This document shows, piece by piece, positions 43,867-51,834 of a stretch of DNA of 64,000 nt. Made by a program: the position numbers and the translations under genes. The notes beneath the pieces were generated by a model. It was not told the DNA's origin. It made no database searches and saw nothing but the letters and a program-made list of their open reading frames with translations. Source of the stretch: Leifsonia sp. Root227 (GTDB taxonomy: Bacteria; Actinomycetota; Actinomycetes; Actinomycetales; Microbacteriaceae); the NCBI RefSeq assembly GCF_001428745.1, contig NZ_LMIO01000002.1, positions 496,001-560,000 of the forward strand. The letters are read 5' to 3'. Position 1 is the first letter of the stretch; each line of letters starts with the position of its first letter.

Positions 43867-44809
43867 GGTCGTCCGGGCGGGCCTCGCGCCTGCCGTCGCC
43901 GGTGCGACCATCCTCGGGGTCGAGGTCTTCGAACCGCGCTCTCTGAAACGCCACGACCCTGTCGCTGGAGCGTTCGATGTGCTCCTCTCCGGGCGGACGA
44001 TGCAGACGCCCGCGCGGCGCGGAAAGTTCCTGTGGATTCCGCTCGCGCCAGAGGGCGCTGCTGGTGACGCTGGTGCTGCTGATGCTGCCGGTGCTGCCGC
44101 TGCCGGTGCGGGCTTCGAGCGGCGGTCAGCGATCGTCGCGCACCTGGGCATGAGCGGTCAGATCCTCCTCCGGGAGCCCGGCACCGTGGAGAACGGGCTG
44201 CTGCGCATCCGGTTGCACATCGAGCAGCCGGGCTACGGCGAGCTCTGGGTCAACTTCGTCGACCAGCGCATCTTCGGCTCGATGGCGGTGGATGCGCTCG
44301 TCCCGACCGCGGACGGCGCTCCGGGCGGCCTCGGAACGGACGAGCCGCTCGTGCCGTCGCAGGTCAGCCACATCGCCCGCGACCCGCTCGACCCCGCATT
44401 CGACGACGCCGCGTTCAGTGCGGCGCTGTCCCGCAAGAACACCGGCATCAAACGCGCACTCCTCGACCAGACCCTGATCAGCGGCATCGGCAACATCTAC
44501 GCGGACGAGGCACTGTGGGCGGCCAAGCTGCACTACGCCCAGCCGGCGTCGTCCCTGTCGCGTCCGCGCATCCGGAGCCTGCTGGCCGAGGTGCGCCTGG
44601 TGCTGCAGAAGGCGCTGGCGGAGGGCGGTACGAGTTTCGACGCCCAGTACGTCAACGTGAACGGCGCCTCCGGGTACTTCTCGCACAGCCTCAACGCCTA
44701 CGGTCAGCAGGGCAAGCCGTGCCCGCGCTGCGGCACCCCGATCGTGCGCGAGCAGTTCATGAACCGCTCCTCCCACTTCTGCCCGCGCTGCCAGCGCCTG
44801 CGCGCCTAG
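43844..44809 (+). CDS. mutM: Formamidopyrimidine-DNA glycosylase with Ala-rich insert
   Basis: A 321-residue Fpg/MutM that removes 8-oxoguanine. The GTG start gives MPELPEVEVV, with the catalytic Pro2 and Glu3 exactly placed. The zinc finger CPRCGTPIVREQFMNRSSHFCPRCQ is at the C-terminus, and LLDQTLISGIGNIYADEALW is the helix-two-turn-helix. An Ala/Gly insert of about 20 residues (71-90) in the N-terminal lobe uses many GCT and GGT codons, unlike the rest of the gene, and looks like a low-complexity expansion. It overlaps rnc by 23 bp. Confidence 0.95.
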   Translation: MPELPEVEVVRAGLAPAVAGATILGVEVFEPRSLKRHDPVAGAFDVLLSGRTMQTPARRGKFLWIPLAPEGAAGDAGAADAAGAAAAGAGFERRSAIVAHLGMSGQILLREPGTVENGLLRIRLHIEQPGYGELWVNFVDQRIFGSMAVDALVPTADGAPGGLGTDEPLVPSQVSHIARDPLDPAFDDAAFSAALSRKNTGIKRALLDQTLISGIGNIYADEALWAAKLHYAQPASSLSRPRIRSLLAEVRLVLQKALAEGGTSFDAQYVNVNGASGYFSHSLNAYGQQGKPCPRCGTPIVREQFMNRSSHFCPRCQRLRA

Positions 44810-44848
44810 CACCCTCTGCTTACGCCGCCCACCCCACCCCCCCCGGAA

Positions 44849-45036
44849 TCTCCTTCCGAACGGATAATCGGCCGCAGGTCACCCGATTCTCCTTCCGAAC
44901 GGAGAGCCGGGCGGGCGTGTCGCGCGGAGACTCCTGTTGTACGCAACGCAGGACACCTCGCCCGACATGCCGTCCGAATCTCCTTCCGGACGGAGATGGT
45001 GGCCGAATGCGGCGCATTGTCCGTTCGGACGGAGAA
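44849..45036. repeat. Array B: palindromic ~17-bp repeats (same family as array A)
   Basis: This array fills the 255-bp convergent gap between mutM and the GNAT gene. Copies start near 44849, 44888, 44979 and 45019 (TCTCCTTCCGAACGGAT, TCTCCTTCCGAACGGAG, TCTCCTTCCGGACGGAG and a GTCCGTTCGGACGGAG form), with a degenerate stem near 44931. Spacings are about 39, 43, 48 and 40 bp. Frames through it read SFRTDN- and SVRKE-like peptides, but no gene is supported. Confidence 0.8.
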
Positions 45037-45064
45037 GGCGGGCAGCAGCAGCAGCGCGCGTTCG

Positions 45065-46156
45065 TCAGGGGAGTGTCTTCTGCCAATTGCCGGTCAGGGC
45101 GTGCGGGCGGAAGCCGAAGGCGTCGTTGACCGCGAGCATCGGGGTGTTCTCGTCGGCGTTCCAGGTCAGCAGCCGGTGGATGCGCGGGGCCAGGCCGCCG
45201 AGGCGCCGCAGGTTCTCCAGCTTCACCAGCGTGCCGAGTCGCCTTCCGCGGTGGGCTGCGGCAACCAGCGTGTCGTACTGCTCCGCCTTGTCGCCGTCGT
45301 CCGGAACGGCGATCTCTGTGTACGCCGCCAGCTCGCCGCTCTGGATGTGCTGGGCGACCGTCACCAGCAGTGGCTCTCCCCGCCCCGACAGCTCGTCCTC
45401 GTGCTGCCGGACGCGCTCCGGCGTCCAGGCTTCGTCGTCGAGTGCGATGCCGGCCTGCGGCACGTCGGTCGTCATCCGCTCTTTGAGCGCGGCGAACGCC
45501 TCGGCGAACTCGTCGGGGGTGCGCCGCCACCAGCTGATGGTCCGGTAGCCCCCGGAGTGGGCGACCGCATCCGCGAGCAGCGCGTCGGCCGTAGCGGACG
45601 GCAGCGGCAGCGTGAGCTGGCTCGATCGCTCGATCTGGCCGAGCCGGTAGCCGTGGGAGAGCGCGAACCGTACCTCTGGCGCATCCGCAGGCAGTCCGCT
45701 CGGCCCTGCCGCCGCGCGCACGACGTCCCCACCGTCCGGTAGCGAACCCACGGGATGCTCGGTGTACGCCGACAGCGCCGTGCGCCCTCCGTCGGCCGCG
45801 AGCTCCTCGCCTTTCGCGAGCAGCGCCGCCCCGATGCCGCGTCCGCGGATCGCGGGAGCCACATCCACCAGCAGGGTCGCGGTGATCGCGTCCTCCTCCA
45901 GTGGGAAGTCGACGACGACACGCCCGACGATCGCACCGTCGAGCACCGCGGCGAAGATCAGCTTCTCGTGGAACTCCTGCGCGCGGAACGATGCCTGCTC
46001 CGCCTCCGCCGTGTAGACGAAGTCGTCGTTGCCCCAGAGCTCGTACGCGATCCCGTTCATCACGGAGACGAGCTCTTCGAAGGCGGCGGACTCCGGCGTT
46101 CCGAGGCGCTCCGGCAGCGGGACGCGCACGATCGAGACGTCCCCGTCGTCCACCAT
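45065..46156 (-). CDS. Double GNAT-domain N-acetyltransferase
   Basis: A 363-residue protein made of two GNAT folds. The first (about 10-165) has the acetyl-CoA site VAPAIRGRGIGAALLAKGEELA. The second (about 185-360) has YDTLVAAAHRGRRLGTLVKLENL. The last residues (NDAFGFRPHALTGNWQKTL) resemble the C-terminal end of other acetyltransferase pairs such as mycothiol-synthase-like proteins, but a thiol substrate is not shown. The ATG at 46156 is chosen because GAGGAGG lies seven bases upstream; longer frames run through repeats. No operon partners. Confidence 0.8.
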   Translation of the reverse strand: MVDDGDVSIVRVPLPERLGTPESAAFEELVSVMNGIAYELWGNDDFVYTAEAEQASFRAQEFHEKLIFAAVLDGAIVGRVVVDFPLEEDAITATLLVDVAPAIRGRGIGAALLAKGEELAADGGRTALSAYTEHPVGSLPDGGDVVRAAAGPSGLPADAPEVRFALSHGYRLGQIERSSQLTLPLPSATADALLADAVAHSGGYRTISWWRRTPDEFAEAFAALKERMTTDVPQAGIALDDEAWTPERVRQHEDELSGRGEPLLVTVAQHIQSGELAAYTEIAVPDDGDKAEQYDTLVAAAHRGRRLGTLVKLENLRRLGGLAPRIHRLLTWNADENTPMLAVNDAFGFRPHALTGNWQKTLP

Positions 46157-46203
46157 CCAGCCGCCTCCTCGTCGAGCGTGCTCGCGTCGTGCCCGCACTG
46201 TGC

Positions 46204-46235
46204 TCGCATCGTGATCGCATCGTGATCGCATCGCG
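46204..46235. repeat. Nearly three 11-bp direct repeats upstream of the GNAT gene
   Basis: TCGCATCGTGA is repeated about 2.9 times in perfect 11-bp phase, so each unit faces the same side of the DNA helix. The stretch lies in the 296-bp region between the GNAT gene and livJ. That region also has GTGCTCGC(G/A)TCGTG twice. Confidence 0.7.
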
Positions 46236-46352
46236 TGCGCGCTGTCAGCGCGTCGTCGACGCCGACCGTTTTCGAGCCTAACCCGACAGCACCGGTGTGA
46301 ACAGGGCGGGCCGATTTGGTTTCGATCGTGTAAATCTCCGTCAAAAAGAGCG

Positions 46353-46380
46353 TTGCGATTAGTTGCAATGCATGTACTCT
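46353..46380 (+). promoter_or_regulatory. livJ promoter
   Basis: -35 TTGCGA (46353-46358), a 16-bp spacer and -10 TACTCT (46375-46380). The leader would be about 65 bases to the livJ ATG. The region is more AT-rich than its surroundings. Confidence 0.5.
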
Positions 46381-46452
46381 CGACACACATATTCGTGGTG
46401 CGAAGAGGCAACCACGCCGCTTCGTTACGAATTTCACGTCGAGAGGCAAGAG

Positions 46453-47673
46453 ATGCTACGAAAGAAAGTCATCATCGGTGCGGCTGTTGCAGCGTCAGCC
46501 GCGCTGTTCCTCGCGGGATGCGCCAACCAGGCGTCCACGGGTGGTTCCACGAACACGAGCGCGAAGGTCAACATTCCGGCCATCACCTCGATCGACACCC
46601 CGAAGGACGCCGTCCTCCCCGCGGGAGACGGGAAGGCGACCTGTCCCGCCGGCCTGACCATCGGCTACGTCGGAGCAGAGACCGGCCCGAACGCCCAGCT
46701 CGGAATCAACATCTACAACGGCATCCAGCTGGCCATCAACCAGCACAACGAGGCCAACAAGGGCTGCCAGGTCGGCTTCAAGAAGTTCGACACGGAAGGC
46801 GACCCGAACAAGGCGACCGGCCCGGTGACCCAGGCGGTCAACGAAGCCGACATCGTCGGTGTCGTCGGACTCCCGTTCTCCGGTGAGTCGAAGGCGACGG
46901 GCAACATCTTCGAGCAGCAGGGCCTGGTGCACATCACCCCGTCCGCGACCAACCCCGACCTGACGAAGAACGGCTGGACGACGTTCTTCCGCGGCCTCGG
47001 CAATGACGCCGTGCAGGGACCTGCAGCGGCGAAGTTCCTCACCGGCAAGCTCGAAGCCAAGAAGGTCTACCTGGTCCAGGACGACTCCGACTACGGAATC
47101 GGCCTCGCCACCACCACCTCCAAGGCTCTCGGCGATGCCCTCGTCGGCACCGACAAGGTGACCACCGGCCAGAAGGACTTCTCGGCGGTCGTCTCGAAGA
47201 TCATCAACGCGAAGCCGGATGCGGTCTACTACTCGGGCTACTACGCCGAGGGTGCTCCGTTCGACCAGCAGCTCGTCGCGAAGGGCTTCGAGGGCACGTT
47301 CGTCGGGCCGGACGGTGTGAAGGACGACCAGTTCATCAAGCTGGCAGGCGACGCGTCCAGCAACGCGTACTTCACCTGCCCCTGCATCCCCGGTGAGCTG
47401 ATCCCGGACTTCGAGAAGGCGTACAAGACGCTCGCCAGCGCGGAGCCAGGAACGTACTCCATCGAGGGTTACGACGCCGCGACCGTGCTCCTGTCCGGCA
47501 TCGACCAGGGCAAGACCACCCGTGCCGACCTGAAGGACTTCGTCAAGTCCTACGACAAGGACGGCCTGAGCAAGCACTACAAGTGGGATTCCACCGGTGA
47601 GCTGCAGGCGCCGACCGTCTACGGGTACAAGGTCGAGGGCGGCAAGATCGTCCCGATCGGAACCATCGGATAG
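46453..47673 (+). CDS. livJ: Branched-chain amino acid ABC transporter, substrate-binding lipoprotein
   Basis: A 406-residue extracellular binding protein for Leu/Ile/Val uptake. The N-terminus MLRKKVIIGAAVAASAALFLAGC is a signal peptide with lipobox LAGC (Cys23), so it is lipid-anchored. The body has the Peripla_BP_6 pattern: LTIGYVGAETGPNAQLGINIYNG, VVGVVGLPFSGESKATG, and YYSGYYAEGAPFDQQL, with a C-terminal YDKDGLSKHYKWD. The ATG at 46453 follows a GAGAGGCAAGAG ribosome site. It is the first gene of livJHMGF, and a hairpin after it may keep its mRNA more abundant than the membrane genes. Confidence 0.93.
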   Translation: MLRKKVIIGAAVAASAALFLAGCANQASTGGSTNTSAKVNIPAITSIDTPKDAVLPAGDGKATCPAGLTIGYVGAETGPNAQLGINIYNGIQLAINQHNEANKGCQVGFKKFDTEGDPNKATGPVTQAVNEADIVGVVGLPFSGESKATGNIFEQQGLVHITPSATNPDLTKNGWTTFFRGLGNDAVQGPAAAKFLTGKLEAKKVYLVQDDSDYGIGLATTTSKALGDALVGTDKVTTGQKDFSAVVSKIINAKPDAVYYSGYYAEGAPFDQQLVAKGFEGTFVGPDGVKDDQFIKLAGDASSNAYFTCPCIPGELIPDFEKAYKTLASAEPGTYSIEGYDAATVLLSGIDQGKTTRADLKDFVKSYDKDGLSKHYKWDSTGELQAPTVYGYKVEGGKIVPIGTIG

Positions 47674-47688
47674 CGCGACACAGCACGT

Positions 47689-47727
47689 GGATGCGGCGGG
47701 CGGCCTTCCGCGCCGTCCGCCGCATCC
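47689..47727 (+). other. Strong hairpin between livJ and livH
   Basis: A 15-bp stem with one G-U pair (arms 47689-47703 and 47713-47727) and a 9-base loop, with no T-run after. In binding-protein operons such stems often protect the upstream message or reduce downstream transcription, giving more LivJ than LivHMGF. Confidence 0.6.
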
Positions 47728-47794
47728 CTCGTCCCACTTGTCCGCTTCCGACCGGATCACGTACGATCCCCTCCCGTTCGATCTGGATGCCTGA

Positions 47795-48802
47795 ATGCTC
47801 GAATTGCTTGTCCTCCACCCGGTCATCGACAACTCCTGGATCAATTTCGATGTCCCTTCCCTCATACAGAACTTCTGGGGCGCGACCTTCGACGGCCTCA
47901 CCTTCGGGGCCATCTACGGCCTGATCGCCGTCGGATACACGCTCGTCTACGGCGTGCTGAACCTGATCAACTTCGCCCACTCAGAGGTGTTCATCGTCGG
48001 CGCGTACGGCGTCGTCATCACCCTCACGTCGCTGGGCTTCGGCCCGTCCATCCCGAATCTGTCGCTGGCGGCGATCATCGGAGACATCCTCCTGGCGCTG
48101 CTCGTCGGCATGGTGGCCTCCGCCGTCACCGCGTTCCTGCTGGAACGCATCGCATACCGGCCGTTGCGAAGACGCAACGCGCCACGATTGGCGTTCCTCA
48201 TCACCGCGATCGGCGCGTCGTTCGCCATCCAGTCGCTGATCTTCGTGATCCGCGGCGCGAACGCCGAGCCAGCGGTGACGATGTTCAAGCCGATCCCGGT
48301 GTTCGACGTGTTCGGCACCATCATCAACAGCCAGTCGATCATCATCGTCGTGGCCGCGGTCATCCTGATGATCGTGACCGACATGTTCATCAGGCGCACC
48401 CGCACCGGCCGCGGCATCCGTGCCGTCGCTCAGGACCCGGACACCGCGACCCTGATGGGCGTGAACAAGGAGCGGATCATCGTGATCACGTTCGTGCTCG
48501 GCGGCATCCTCGCCGGAGCGGCCGCCCTGTTCTACGTGATGCTCGTGCCGTCCGGCGTGATCTACACCGGAGGCTTCGTCCTCGGCATCAAGGCGTTCGC
48601 CGCCGCGGTGCTCGGCGGCATCGGCAACGTGCGCGGAGCGCTCCTGGGTGGACTTCTGCTCGGATTGATCGGAAACTACGGACAGATCCTGTTGGGCGAC
48701 TCCCAGTGGACAGACGTCATCGCCTTCGTGGTGCTGGTGCTCGTCCTGCTGGTCAAGCCGACGGGCATCCTCGGTACCTCACTGGGGAGGAGCAGAGCAT
48801 GA
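47795..48802 (+). CDS. livH: Branched-chain amino acid ABC transporter permease LivH
   Basis: A 335-residue membrane permease with about eight segments. LTFGAIYGLIAVGYTLVYGVLNLINFAHSEVFIVGAY is the family start and VLGGIGNVRGALLGGLLLGLIGNYG the EAA-like coupling region. A TGA stop lies directly before the ATG, so no longer N-terminus is possible. No strong ribosome site is visible. Its stop overlaps livM by four bases. It pairs with LivM to form the pore. Confidence 0.93.
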   Translation: MLELLVLHPVIDNSWINFDVPSLIQNFWGATFDGLTFGAIYGLIAVGYTLVYGVLNLINFAHSEVFIVGAYGVVITLTSLGFGPSIPNLSLAAIIGDILLALLVGMVASAVTAFLLERIAYRPLRRRNAPRLAFLITAIGASFAIQSLIFVIRGANAEPAVTMFKPIPVFDVFGTIINSQSIIIVVAAVILMIVTDMFIRRTRTGRGIRAVAQDPDTATLMGVNKERIIVITFVLGGILAGAAALFYVMLVPSGVIYTGGFVLGIKAFAAAVLGGIGNVRGALLGGLLLGLIGNYGQILLGDSQWTDVIAFVVLVLVLLVKPTGILGTSLGRSRA

Positions 48803-50037
48803 GCACGACAGACGGACCCAAGGTCCTCCCGGATGCGCGCAGCGAGCAGGCGGCGGATGCGGCGGAGGCCAGACGCAAGAGGAGCGGCCCACTGCAGGGC
48901 TTCCGCGACCGCTGGAACGGCCTGCCTCGCCAGGTGCAGTGGCTGTGGATGCTCATCGTGGTGGCGCTCGCCTTCGCCCTGCCGTACCTGAACTTCTTCC
49001 CGCTGACCACGGAACCAGGCAACGACTGGCCTCTGGCCTGCTTCGCGATGGCGGTGTACGCGCTGATCGCTGTCGGCCTGAACGTCGTGGTCGGCTACGC
49101 CGGGCTCCTCGACCTCGGCTACGTGGCGTTCTTCGCTGTCGGGTCGTACACGGCGGCCATGCTGACAAGCCCGGACTCGCCGTTCACCAAGATCCCGTAC
49201 CTCTGGACGATTCCGGTGGCGATGGCGGTCGCGATGATCTTCGGCGTTGTGCTCGGCGTCCCGACGCTGCGCCTCCGCGGCGACTATCTGGCCATCGTGA
49301 CGCTCGGCTTCGGCGAGATCGTGCGCATCCTGGCCACGATCATCCCGGCGCTGAAGGGTCAGGTCGGCTTCCAGAACGTCGGTCACCCTCCGGGGGAGAC
49401 GGACAAGGGCATCCCGATCTTCTCGAACTCGAACGGCATCCCGTGGTACTGGCTGACGCTCACGATCATCATCATCGTGCTGCTGCTGGTCGGCAACATG
49501 GAGCGCAGCCGCGTCGGACGCGCCTGGATCGCCATCAGGGAGGACGAGGACGCCGCAGAGATCATGGGCGTCCCGACCTTCAAGTACAAGGTGTGGGCGT
49601 TCGCGATCGGCGCCGCCGTCGGCGGTCTCTCCGGGGCGCTGTTCGCCGGTCAGGTCGGCTTCGTGAACAACCAGAAGTTCGACGTGCAGACCTCCATCCT
49701 GTTCCTCGCGGCCGTGGTGCTGGGCGGCACGGGCAACAAGGTCGGTGCGCTGCTCGGTGGCGCGATCGTGGCGTACATCCCGCTGCGGTTCACCGCCATC
49801 GCCGACTACAAGTACCTGATCTTCGGCGTCGCCCTGGTGGTGCTGATGATCTTCCGCGCGAAGGGTCTGGTGCCGGCGAAGCAGCGTCTGCTCGCCTACG
49901 GCAGGAACGCATACAAGTACCTGGTGACGAAACCGTCGCCGCCGCCCGGCACGGGCAGCACGCCGACCTCGCCGTCGTCTCCGGCGCCCACGGCGCCGGT
50001 GACCCCACCAGCCACGCCGAACGGAGGCGCATCATGA
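48799..50037 (+). CDS. livM: Branched-chain amino acid ABC transporter permease LivM
   Basis: A 412-residue permease. After a polar start of about 50 residues there are about nine membrane segments, with the family's [30 protein letters not shown] and [22 protein letters not shown]. The last 35 residues are an unusual Pro/Thr/Ser tail. The ATG is chosen because GGGGAGGAG lies upstream and it overlaps livH's stop. Overlaps livG by four bases. Confidence 0.93.
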   Translation: MSTTDGPKVLPDARSEQAADAAEARRKRSGPLQGFRDRWNGLPRQVQWLWMLIVVALAFALPYLNFFPLTTEPGNDWPLACFAMAVYALIAVGLNVVVGYAGLLDLGYVAFFAVGSYTAAMLTSPDSPFTKIPYLWTIPVAMAVAMIFGVVLGVPTLRLRGDYLAIVTLGFGEIVRILATIIPALKGQVGFQNVGHPPGETDKGIPIFSNSNGIPWYWLTLTIIIIVLLLVGNMERSRVGRAWIAIREDEDAAEIMGVPTFKYKVWAFAIGAAVGGLSGALFAGQVGFVNNQKFDVQTSILFLAAVVLGGTGNKVGALLGGAIVAYIPLRFTAIADYKYLIFGVALVVLMIFRAKGLVPAKQRLLAYGRNAYKYLVTKPSPPPGTGSTPTSPSSPAPTAPVTPPATPNGGAS

Positions 50038-50957
50038 CCGACGCCCGCGACGCGAATGCAGAACGGCCGGCCAACGCCGACCTTCCGGATGGCGCAGACG
50101 CCGAAGCCCTGGCCGACCTGGATGTGGACCTCGAGGTCGCGGCTGCGGCGGCACCCGACAGGGAGATCGCCGTCGAGGTCGGGGACAAGCTCGTCGAGGT
50201 GAAGAACCTCACGGTCAAGTTCGGCGGGCTTCTCGCCCTCGACGACGTGAGCTTCGACATCAAGCGCGGGGAGATCCTCGGCCTGATCGGTCCGAACGGC
50301 GCCGGAAAGACCACCTGCTTCAACGCCATGACCGGTGTCTACAAGCCGACGAGCGGCGATGTGCTGCTCGAAGGCACGTCGATCAAGGGTAAGAAGCAGC
50401 ACCAGATCACCCGGCTCGGTCTCGCCAGGACGTTCCAGAACATCCGCCTGTTCGGCGAGATGAGCGCGCTGGAGAACGTGGTGGTGGGGCTGGACGCACG
50501 GCACCGCACGAGTGTGCCCGGCGCGCTGGTGCGCTCGCCCAGGCACATCAGAGAGGAGAAGAGCGCGATCGAGCGCGGGATGGCGCTGCTCGAGTTCGTC
50601 GGCATCGCCGACCTGGCGAGCACCGCATCCCGTCAGCTGCCGTACGGCTACCAGCGGAGGCTCGAGATCGCCAGAGCGCTGGCGACCGACCCGAAGGTGC
50701 TGTGCCTGGACGAGCCGGCCGCCGGCTTCAACCCCGCGGAGAAAGAGGACCTGATGGACCTCATCCGCACGATCAGGGCAGACGGATACACCGTGCTGCT
50801 GATCGAGCACGACATGCGGCTGGTGATGGGCGTCACCGACCGGATCGTCGTGCTGGAGTTCGGGCGCAAGCTCGCCGACGACGTTCCGACCGCGATCCGC
50901 AACGACCAGCGCGTGATCGCCGCCTACCTGGGAGAGCCTGAAGATGACGTTGCTTGA
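50034..50957 (+). CDS. livG: Branched-chain amino acid ABC transporter ATPase LivG
   Basis: A 307-residue ABC ATPase. Walker A is GPNGAGKTT, the signature-like segment [18 protein letters not shown], and Walker [13 protein letters not shown], with the FQNIRLF loop typical of LivG. The family is normally about 255 residues; the first 52 here are an Asp/Ala-rich extension not found in typical LivG. A GGAGG site precedes the ATG. It overlaps livF by 14 bases. Confidence 0.93.
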   Translation: MTDARDANAERPANADLPDGADAEALADLDVDLEVAAAAAPDREIAVEVGDKLVEVKNLTVKFGGLLALDDVSFDIKRGEILGLIGPNGAGKTTCFNAMTGVYKPTSGDVLLEGTSIKGKKQHQITRLGLARTFQNIRLFGEMSALENVVVGLDARHRTSVPGALVRSPRHIREEKSAIERGMALLEFVGIADLASTASRQLPYGYQRRLEIARALATDPKVLCLDEPAAGFNPAEKEDLMDLIRTIRADGYTVLLIEHDMRLVMGVTDRIVVLEFGRKLADDVPTAIRNDQRVIAAYLGEPEDDVA

Positions 50958-51657
50958 GCTGAAGAACGTGAGCGTCTCGTACGGGCGCATCGAGGCCATC
51001 CACGACATGTCGTTCTCGGTGGAGGAGGGCGAGATCGTCAGCCTGATCGGGGCGAACGGTGCGGGCAAGTCGACCACGATGAAGACGATCTCCGGCATCC
51101 TGAACCCGACGCAGGGGTCGATCACCTTCGACGGCCAGGACATCACGAAGATGAAGGCGCACATCCGGGTGATCCGCGGCATCTCGCAGGCGCCGGAGGG
51201 CCGGGGCATCTTCCCCGGCATGACGGTGCTGGAGAACCTGGACATGGGTGCGTTCGGCCGCAAGGACCGGAGCGGGATGGATGCCGACTTCGAGCGCGTG
51301 TTCGCCCTGTTCCCCCGGCTCGCGGAGCGCAAGACCCAGGTCGGCGGCACGATGTCGGGGGGCGAGCAGCAGATGCTCGCCATCGGTCGCGCGCTGATGT
51401 CCGCCCCGCGGTTGCTGCTGCTGGATGAGCCGTCGATGGGGCTCGCCCCGCAGTTCATCAAGCAGATCTTCTCGATCATCACCGAGATCAACAACCAGGG
51501 CACGACGATCCTCCTGGTCGAGCAGAACGCCAACCAGGCGCTCGCCCGCGCCCACCGCGGCTTCGTCCTCGAGACCGGCTCGATCACCCACTCGGGCACC
51601 GGCAAAGAGCTCCTCGCCAACCCCGCCATCAAAGAGGCCTACCTCGGCGTCGGCTGA
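50944..51657 (+). CDS. livF: Branched-chain amino acid ABC transporter ATPase LivF
   Basis: A 237-residue ABC ATPase of normal length, the partner of LivG. Walker A is GANGAGKST, with the LivF-type ISQAPEGRGIFPGMTVLENL, the signature TMSGGEQQMLAIGRALM and Walker B LLLLDEPSMGLAP. The start codon lies 14 bases inside livG. It is the last gene of the liv operon, and a perfect inverted repeat follows 30 bases after its stop. Confidence 0.95.
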   Translation: MTLLELKNVSVSYGRIEAIHDMSFSVEEGEIVSLIGANGAGKSTTMKTISGILNPTQGSITFDGQDITKMKAHIRVIRGISQAPEGRGIFPGMTVLENLDMGAFGRKDRSGMDADFERVFALFPRLAERKTQVGGTMSGGEQQMLAIGRALMSAPRLLLLDEPSMGLAPQFIKQIFSIITEINNQGTTILLVEQNANQALARAHRGFVLETGSITHSGTGKELLANPAIKEAYLGVG

Positions 51658-51686
51658 CCCACCCCGTCCGTCCCTGCCCCATCCCC

Positions 51687-51756
51687 AGCCATCGAGTCGG
51701 GACTTATGCACACGACACGCCGTCGTTCGGTGTGCATAAGTCCCGACTCGATGGCT
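51687..51756. repeat. Perfect 27-bp inverted repeat with 16-base loop
   Basis: Arms 51687-51713 and 51730-51756 are exact reverse complements; the left arm begins AGCCATCGAGTCGGGAC and continues with TTATGCACAC. No T-run follows on either strand. It lies between livF and smc. It could form a stable RNA hairpin or a DNA cruciform, and resembles a small repeat element more than a standard terminator. Whether it recurs elsewhere in the genome is not known from the window. Confidence 0.9.
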
Positions 51757-51786
51757 TCGGTGGCGGGATGTGCGGGTGCTGTCGGG

Positions 51787-51792
51787 TAAATT
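51787..51792 (+). promoter_or_regulatory. Putative -10 (TAAATT) of smc
   Basis: TAAATT, 42 bases before the GTG at 51835. An AGGGCGGCGG stretch before the start can act as a ribosome site, so this is not a leaderless case. Confidence 0.35.
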
Positions 51793-51834
51793 TGGGGCGA
51801 CAGCGCGGCAAACGAGCAGAAAGCAGGGCGGCGG

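Noticed and set aside
51687..51756. Intrinsic terminator call for the 27-bp inverted repeat
   Set aside because: There is no T-run on either strand, and the stem is much longer than needed. Kept as a repeat instead.
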